Assembly (NCBI RefSeq): GCF_021390395.1
Contig: NZ_JAJUWT010000008.1
Location: forward strand, 283,726 to 347,725
Source of the DNA: Saccharothrix sp. S26
Lineage (GTDB): Bacteria > Actinomycetota > Actinomycetes > Mycobacteriales > Pseudonocardiaceae
Direction of reading: 5' to 3'
Length of the DNA stretch: 64,000 nt
Below the pieces are notes generated by a model, which was not told the DNA's origin, made no database searches, and saw nothing but the letters and a program-made list of their open reading frames with translations. This document shows, piece after piece, positions 59,391 through 64,000 of this stretch (positions within the stretch are counted from its first letter, which is position 1; each line of letters opens with the position of its first letter). The position numbers were made by a program, and so were the translations under genes.

Positions 59391-60426
59391 GCACCTGCAC
59401 GACGTGGTCGTCGTCGGGGGCGGTCCGGCCGGGCTCGTCGTCGCACTGGGGTGCGCGCGTGCGGGTATGGACGTCGTGGTGTGCGAGAAGCGCACCGGGG
59501 TGATCGACAAGGCGTGCGGGGAAGGGCTGATGCCGGGTGCGGTTCGTGCCCTGACCGCGCTCGGCATCGACCCACCGGGGTACCCCATCGAGGGCATCAC
59601 CTACCGGCAAGGCGCGATGGCCGCGCACGCCGCCTTCCGCGCGGGTCCCGGCAGGGGGGTGCGGCGCACCGCGCTCCACGACGCGTTGCGCGCCGAGGTG
59701 CTCCGGCATGGCGTGACGGTCCTGCCGATCGCGGTCACGGACCTTTCGCAGCACGGCGACCACGTGCGTGCGGGCGGCCTGCGGGCGCGCTACCTGGTCG
59801 CGGCCGACGGGCTGCACTCCGCGGTCCGCGGACTCGCCGGCCTCTCCGAGGGCCGCACGTCCAGGTCCGCGGGCACGCCTCGCTGGGGCCTGCGCCGCCA
59901 CTACGCCCTCGCCCCGTTCACCAACGCGGTCGAGGTGACGTGGGCGGCGCGGTCCGAGGCCTACGTGACTCCGGTCGGCCCGGACACGATCGGCGTCGCG
60001 ATCTTGTCCTCGGTCCGCGGTGGCTTCACCGAGCAACTCGCTGCGTTCCCCGATCTCGTGACCCGTCTCTCCGGAGCGGAACCCGTCTCGTCGGTCCGGG
60101 GTGCGGGCCCACTCCGGCAACGGACCTCCAACCGGGTCGCCGGCCGCGTCCTGCTCGTCGGTGACGCGGCGGGCTACGTCGACGCCCTCACCGGGGAGGG
60201 GCTCGCGGTGTCCCTGGCCACCGCGGCCGAACTGGTCCGCTGTCTGCGCGCGGGCCGACCCTCCGACTACGACCGCGCCTGGAAGCGGACGTCGCGACGG
60301 TCGCGCTGGTTGACCGAGGGCCTGCTGTGGGCGCGCGGCCACCCCGTACTCGCACGGCGAATCGTCCCGGCCGCAGTCCGGGCACCGCGGTTGTTCGCCG
60401 CCGTCGTCGACCAACTCGCACGCTGA
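59383..60426 (+). CDS. FAD-dependent monooxygenase/hydroxylase (SrsC-like)
   Basis: A 347-residue flavoprotein. The FAD dinucleotide fold opens DVVVVGGGPAGLVVALG and the second FAD motif is RVLLVGDAAGYVDALTGEGL. The ACGEGLMPGAV segment near 48-58 is shared by geranylgeranyl-reductase and hydroxylase relatives. In phenolic-lipid pathways such an enzyme hydroxylates the methylated resorcinol, leading to a quinone. Substrate is inference from order. It overlaps the methyltransferase gene and its stop shares one base (TGATG) with the next start. Confidence 0.88.
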   Translation: MPEHLHDVVVVGGGPAGLVVALGCARAGMDVVVCEKRTGVIDKACGEGLMPGAVRALTALGIDPPGYPIEGITYRQGAMAAHAAFRAGPGRGVRRTALHDALRAEVLRHGVTVLPIAVTDLSQHGDHVRAGGLRARYLVAADGLHSAVRGLAGLSEGRTSRSAGTPRWGLRRHYALAPFTNAVEVTWAARSEAYVTPVGPDTIGVAILSSVRGGFTEQLAAFPDLVTRLSGAEPVSSVRGAGPLRQRTSNRVAGRVLLVGDAAGYVDALTGEGLAVSLATAAELVRCLRAGRPSDYDRAWKRTSRRSRWLTEGLLWARGHPVLARRIVPAAVRAPRLFAAVVDQLAR

Positions 60427-61568
60427 TGCGCGGAGCGATCCCCGACTGGGACCTCGTGGTCGTCGGCGCCGGACCCGCGGGATCGACGGCGGCGATCGCC
60501 GCACTGCGTGCCGACCCGTCCGCCCGCGTGCTCGTGCTGGACGCAGCCGACTTCCCCCGGGACAAGGTCTGCGGTGACGGCGTAGCGCCACACGCCATGG
60601 ACGTACTCGCCGCTCTCGGAGTGGGGGTCGCCGAACTGGCAGCGGGCACGACACCGGTCACCACACTGCGCCTTCTGTCACCGATGGGCATGCAGACCAG
60701 GCGGAGCTTCGCGCGCCCGGCCTGCGTCATCCCCCGTGTGCTCCTCGACGCGAGACTCGTGCACGCCGCCCGGAACGCGGGCGCGGTGATCGAGCGGCAC
60801 CGCGTCCGCACGCTCTCCCGGCAGGACGGGACGGTCCTCGTCGACGGTGCCGTCCGCGCCCGGACCGTCATCGGCGCCGACGGCGCGGAATCGGTCGTGC
60901 GGCGGCAGTGCGGCGCTGGCGCCGCACCGGCGGGCACCATCGCGGTCGCACTGCGCGGCTACACCAGCGCCGATCCGTGGCCGGTCGGCGAACAGCGGCT
61001 CGTCATGGCCGCCGCGCACTGGCCCGCCTACGCCTGGGTGTTCCCGGTCGGCGATGGCACCGCGAACGTCGGCTACGGCGAACTCTCCCGCACCACGCCC
61101 ACTCGCGCGGAGCTGACCACACGGCTGCACGACCTGCTCCCCGACCTCCCGGCGCTGCCGTTGCGCGGGCACCGCCTGCCACTGTCCCCCGGGCGTCCCG
61201 GCGTCGCGCACGGCCGGGTTCTCCTGGCGGGGGACGCCGCGTCGCTGATCAACCCGTTGACCGGCGAAGGCATCTACTACGCGGTCCTCTCCGGAGCCCT
61301 GGCGGGCGCCGCCGCCGTGACACCGGACCCGGCACGCTCCTACCGCCGGTCCCTGCGGCACAAGCTCGGCAGGCATCTCCGGCACACCGACGTGCTCGCC
61401 CGGCTCACCCGACGGCCATGGCTCGTCGACATCGCCACCGCCGCGGCTCGCGATGACCGGCGCACCTTCGACCGCCTCGTCGAGATCGGCCTCGGAGCGG
61501 GCACGCTCGACGTCCCGCTGACCACGGCGATGATCGCCGCCGCGGCACGGCACAGGAATGTGCCGTGA
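60426..61568 (+). CDS. Geranylgeranyl-reductase-family flavoprotein
   Basis: A 380-residue FAD enzyme. Motifs are VVVGAGPAGSTAAIAA, DKVCGDGVAPHAMDVL (family CGDG signature) and VLLAGDAASLINPLTGEGIY. Relatives reduce the double bonds of geranylgeranyl chains in archaeal lipids, chlorophyll or menaquinone (MenJ-like). Next to a prenyltransferase, it may saturate the attached or free prenyl chain. The ATG at 60426 overlaps the previous stop as TGATG. It is followed by a 197-base gap to the SDR, the first real break in the operon. Confidence 0.88.
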   Translation: MRGAIPDWDLVVVGAGPAGSTAAIAALRADPSARVLVLDAADFPRDKVCGDGVAPHAMDVLAALGVGVAELAAGTTPVTTLRLLSPMGMQTRRSFARPACVIPRVLLDARLVHAARNAGAVIERHRVRTLSRQDGTVLVDGAVRARTVIGADGAESVVRRQCGAGAAPAGTIAVALRGYTSADPWPVGEQRLVMAAAHWPAYAWVFPVGDGTANVGYGELSRTTPTRAELTTRLHDLLPDLPALPLRGHRLPLSPGRPGVAHGRVLLAGDAASLINPLTGEGIYYAVLSGALAGAAAVTPDPARSYRRSLRHKLGRHLRHTDVLARLTRRPWLVDIATAAARDDRRTFDRLVEIGLGAGTLDVPLTTAMIAAAARHRNVP

Positions 61569-61765
61569 CCCGGCACGGACAGGCCGCCTCCGACCCCCTA
61601 CGTCGAGTTCGTGGGACCGCAGCTCTGGCGAAACGCCGACTCGGCGACTCACTGTGTCGGGGCGAAGACCCACCGTCGACGCTGGTATCCGGAGAACGCC
61701 CCGATCGATCGTCCCCCGAACCGGGTATCGCGGTGTCAGCCGGAATCGAACGGGTAGACACACCC

Positions 61766-62668
61766 ATGTTCCACAAACGGCCAGTCGAAGGCCGGGTCGT
61801 GCTGGTGACGGGCGGTTCCGCCGGCATCGGGCGTTCGATCGCCGCGCGCCTGGCGGCCTCAGGCGCGACCGTCGTGACGTGTGCCCGTGACGAACCACGG
61901 TTGCGGACAGCGGCCCGCCGCCTTCCCGGGACCGTCGACCCGGTCGCTTGCGACCTCACCGATCATCGGCAACGCCGCGAGCTGATCGACCACGTGATCG
62001 AACGCCACGGCCGCCTCGACGCGCTCGTCAACAACGCGGGCACGGGCCGTGTGGGGTTGTTGACCGACCTGGACGCCGACTCCGTTCGCGAGGTGGTGGC
62101 GCTGAACGTCATCGCGGTCGCGGACCTGACCCGGCTCGCCCTGCCGCACCTCGTGGGACGTCGCGGCGACGTGGTCATGATCGCCTCCGTCGCCGGATGG
62201 GTGCCGATTCCGCCCCTGTCGCTGTACTCGGCCACCAAGGCGGCGGTCGACGGGCTCGTCCACGCTCTGCGGCGGGAATCATCACCCGGCCTTCGGATCC
62301 ACAGCGTCAATCCCGGCCCGGTGCGCACGGAGTGGCTCCTCCGCGCAGCCGGCCTGCGACCGAGCGACGACGAAGGTCGACGTGGGCACACGTTCGGCAG
62401 CAGACCGGAACGCGTCGCCGACGAGGTGTACAGGTGCCTCACCGGGTACCGACATCGCACCGTCACCGTGCCGCGTTGGCTCGGCCCGGCGCGGTTGGCC
62501 GGCCTACCGCCGATGAGCAACGTGCTCGACCTAGTCCTGGCGCCCGTCGCACCGCTGGTGGCGCGGTGGGCGCGTCACTACCAGGAGACGCTGGTCGGCC
62601 GGGCTCGCGGCGACGGTCGGATCGACGGGGACGGCCTGACCGATCGCATGACGAGGCGGCCGTCGTAG
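61766..62668 (+). CDS. Short-chain dehydrogenase/reductase
   Basis: A 300-residue Rossmann enzyme: cofactor loop VTGGSAGIGRSIAARL near 14-29, NNAG at about 90 and the catalytic YSATK (PPLSLYSATKAAVDGLVHAL). The ~60 extra C-terminal residues after the core (VPRWLGPARLAGLPPM and a hydrophobic stretch) are as in SDRs that act on membrane lipids. ATG 61766 is preferred: the alternative GTG 61565, which overlaps the previous stop as GTGA, would add 67 residues of low-GC3, non-family sequence. Role in the pathway, for example redox tailoring of a side-chain or ring carbonyl, is inference. Confidence 0.88.
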   Translation: MFHKRPVEGRVVLVTGGSAGIGRSIAARLAASGATVVTCARDEPRLRTAARRLPGTVDPVACDLTDHRQRRELIDHVIERHGRLDALVNNAGTGRVGLLTDLDADSVREVVALNVIAVADLTRLALPHLVGRRGDVVMIASVAGWVPIPPLSLYSATKAAVDGLVHALRRESSPGLRIHSVNPGPVRTEWLLRAAGLRPSDDEGRRGHTFGSRPERVADEVYRCLTGYRHRTVTVPRWLGPARLAGLPPMSNVLDLVLAPVAPLVARWARHYQETLVGRARGDGRIDGDGLTDRMTRRPS

Positions 62669-62704
62669 CTCACCGGTCCACATCTGCCTGCCCGACCACG
62701 TGCA

Positions 62705-62733
62705 GTGACAGCAGTCCGTGGAGGACCTAGGCT
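62705..62733 (+). promoter_or_regulatory. Promoter upstream of the MpaB-type oxygenase gene
   Basis: GTGACA and TAGGCT with a 17-base spacer, placing the start of transcription near 62740. A GAGGTG ribosome site at 62742 then serves ATG 62754. The last gene can be expressed apart from the operon. Confidence 0.55.
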
Positions 62734-62753
62734 CGAGGTGTGAGGTGATGGGG

Positions 62754-63632
62754 ATGGACACCGAACCGCTGCGCAGGTACGTGGCCGACGCGCTGTTCAC
62801 TCGCGTCGCCGGCCCGGATGGCGAGGTGCATCGAGCGCGCATCCACGGCACGCCGGGACCGCGGTGGTTCGGCTCGGACCGGCCGATCCGCCGGGTGCAC
62901 GGTGACGCGGCGATGTTCATCGGCGGTCTGCGGGCGCTCCTGCTGCAATCCCTGCATCCGCTGGCGATGGCCGCCGTGGCCGGTCATTCGAACTACCGTG
63001 ACGACCCGTGGGGCCGGCTCCAGCGCACGAGCGTGTTCCTGGCCACGACGACGTTCGGCAACGCGGTCGATGCGCAGAACGCCGTCGACCGCGTCCGGGC
63101 CATCCACGACCGGATCAAGGGAGTCACCGCCGACGGCGTGCCGTACCGCGCGTCGGACCCGCACCTGCTGGGCTGGGTGCACGTCGCCGAGGTCGACAGC
63201 TTCCTGCGCTGCCACCAGCGGTACGGCGCGGACCCGTTGAACGCCCGCGAGCGCGACGGGTACGTCGCCGACATGGCACACGTCGCGACGGCGTTGGGCG
63301 TTCCCGACCCGCCGACCACCACGGCGGGGCTGAACGCCCGCCTGGCCGCCTACCGCCCCGAACTGCGCGGCACACCGGCCGCCCGCGACGCCGCCCGGTT
63401 CCTCCTCCTCACCCCGCCGGTCCCGATGCTGGTGCGCGCCCCGTACGCCGCGCTGGCCGTCGCGAGCGTGGCATCACTGCCGGCATGGACCCGGCTGCCG
63501 CTGAGGCTGCCGTTCCTGCCGGTGTTCGACCACACCGCTGCTCGGCTCGCCGGCCGCGGCATCACCCGCGCCCTGCGCTGGGTGCTGCCGGCTCCACCCC
63601 GTGGAGCGTCAGAAGTCGGCCACGCAGCCTGA
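62754..63632 (+). CDS. Oxygenase MpaB/DUF2236-family protein, C-terminal end supplied by IS sequence
   Basis: A 292-residue protein. The family block is clear: RRVHGDAAMFIGGLRALLLQ, SLHPLAMAAVAGHSNYRDDP and WGRLQRTSVFLATTTFGNA, with LLGWVHVAEVDSFLRCHQRY further on. MpaB/latex-clearing-protein relatives are heme-binding oxygenases that cleave unsaturated lipid or polyisoprenoid chains; several members remain untested. The last residues (GASEVGHAA and stop) are encoded by the end of the rve-type IS relic from 63606, so the native C terminus has been replaced by a few residues. ATG 62754 fits the ribosome site GAGGTG. Position suggests a tailoring role for the prenylated phenolic product. Confidence 0.82.
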   Translation: MDTEPLRRYVADALFTRVAGPDGEVHRARIHGTPGPRWFGSDRPIRRVHGDAAMFIGGLRALLLQSLHPLAMAAVAGHSNYRDDPWGRLQRTSVFLATTTFGNAVDAQNAVDRVRAIHDRIKGVTADGVPYRASDPHLLGWVHVAEVDSFLRCHQRYGADPLNARERDGYVADMAHVATALGVPDPPTTTAGLNARLAAYRPELRGTPAARDAARFLLLTPPVPMLVRAPYAALAVASVASLPAWTRLPLRLPFLPVFDHTAARLAGRGITRALRWVLPAPPRGASEVGHAA

Positions 63633-63668
63633 ACTGCGCTGCTATGGGTTCGTACTCGTTGATCAGGT
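63606..63668. repeat. Relic of the left end of the rve-type insertion sequence
   Basis: CGTCAGAAGTCGGCCACGCA, then GGGTTCGTACTCGTTGATCA, matches the left end of copies 1 and 2, including the transposase tail LINEYEP on the complement. It is cut after GATCAGG and overlaps the 3' end of the MpaB-type gene. Confidence 0.7.
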
Positions 63669-63905
63669 GCGATGTGGAAGCGGTCGAGCCACCGGCCTGG
63701 TGGCGTGGTTCGCGCCATCCATCGAGCTGCCCAGCAGTGAACGACGAGTGCCGTCGACACCGCCTGGCCGGCGTCGCGGTACGGCAGGGACGGCTGCTCC
63801 CGCACCCAGGACGTCACGACTGCCGGCGACGTCGGTAGGGGCGGATCATCCGACACCTGGTCGGCGACTCGACGGGTCTGCTGCACGAGTAGGTGACAGT
63901 GTTAG
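63669..63905. other. Short unassigned stretch between two IS fragments
   Basis: About 240 bases with no recognisable gene; probably IS-derived or flanking debris. Confidence 0.35.
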
Positions 63906-64000
63906 TCACGCAGCCTGACTGGCTGATGTGGTCATGATTGCTTCGTATTCGATGGGGGTCAACCGTCCGAGGGCGGCTTGACGTCTGCGGCGGTGGTAGG
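63906..64000 (-). CDS. IS3-family transposase (orfB) C terminus, runs off the window
   Basis: The complement reads RRRRQAALGRLTPIEYEAIM and TTSASQAA before TGA at 63908-63906. The R-R-Q-A-A-L-G-x-L-T-P-x-E-Y-E pattern is the standard end of IS3-type orfB proteins. Only 31 codons lie inside the window, so intactness is unknown. Confidence 0.75.
   Translation of the reverse strand, partial: YHRRRRQAALGRLTPIEYEAIMTTSASQAA

Noticed and set aside
61565..61765. 67-residue N-terminal extension of the SDR
   Set aside because: Third-position GC is clearly lower than in neighbouring genes and the sequence is unlike SDR starts; retained as an alternative only.

Overview
The window is high-GC actinobacterial DNA, most probably from a filamentous Pseudonocardiaceae-like genus (Saccharothrix/Lentzea/Actinosynnema type). 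The indications are an SsgA/SsgB-family sporulation regulator, large ATP-binding LuxR regulators, several genes that start leaderless (TAnnnT about 6-7 bases before the start codon), a PGPGW membrane protein and a secreted S8 protease with PKD domains. The genus is inference from gene content; no rRNA or core marker was available to fix it.

Layout. 1-7.7 kb: two divergent RTX-repeat secreted proteins (one with an amber codon in its signal peptide), a LAL-type regulator, two alpha/beta hydrolases (the second frameshifted) and a DUF1345 membrane protein. 7.7-10.2 kb: transposase and NB-ARC/TPR debris and one small conserved protein. 10.2-15 kb: a second LAL regulator and a secreted subtilase. 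15.2-17.1 kb: a rearrangement joins an SMC-like ATPase remnant, which ends in an Lsr2-like DNA-binding tail, to a helicase remnant followed by a DEDDh exonuclease. 17.2-25.2 kb: a tandem integrative-element array at tRNA-Val(GAC). An integrase tail and a 45-bp copy of the tRNA 3' end lie at 17.6 kb. A 7.3-kb element with excisionase, broken integrase and nested insertion sequences follows, and then the intact tRNA-Val, tRNA-Cys and tRNA-Gly genes. 25.4-27.1 kb: ssgB-like gene, PGPGW protein and tRNA-Val(CAC), which has its own integrase relic. 27.4-33.3 kb: insertion-sequence debris, a sigma-factor/membrane-partner pair, a TIMP-like secreted protein (first of two near-identical copies), an IS5-type element and an HTH protein cut by it.

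34-44.7 kb: a LamG wall/secreted protein, a 2,260-residue RHS protein with a Hint domain and a C-terminal toxin, and its probable immunity gene. 44.7-46.9 kb: three transposase remnants. 47.1-52.4 kb: a compact three-gene system read on the minus strand, XRE-NACHT-multiTM NTPase, CHAT caspase-like protease and a small companion protein, each pair overlapping by ATGA. It looks like a bacterial NLR/caspase-type conflict or cell-death system and is the leading candidate for an undescribed system here. The NTPase carries a one-base frameshift. 52.7-56.2 kb: relics, the second TIMP-like copy, an IS110 relic and small membrane proteins.

56.9-63.6 kb: a biosynthetic cluster with a UbiA prenyltransferase divergent from type III polyketide synthase, isoprenylcysteine-type methyltransferase, FAD hydroxylase, geranylgeranyl-reductase-like flavoprotein, SDR and MpaB/DUF2236 oxygenase. 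The first three plus-strand genes resemble the SrsABC phenolic-lipid pathway. The added prenyltransferase and reductase suggest a prenylated, partly hydrogenated phenolic or quinone lipid. The right edge is again insertion-sequence sequence.

Many genes differ from their family by a single base in a short homopolymer. These may be real decay or sequence errors, and raw-read checks matter before calling the intact-looking ones dead.
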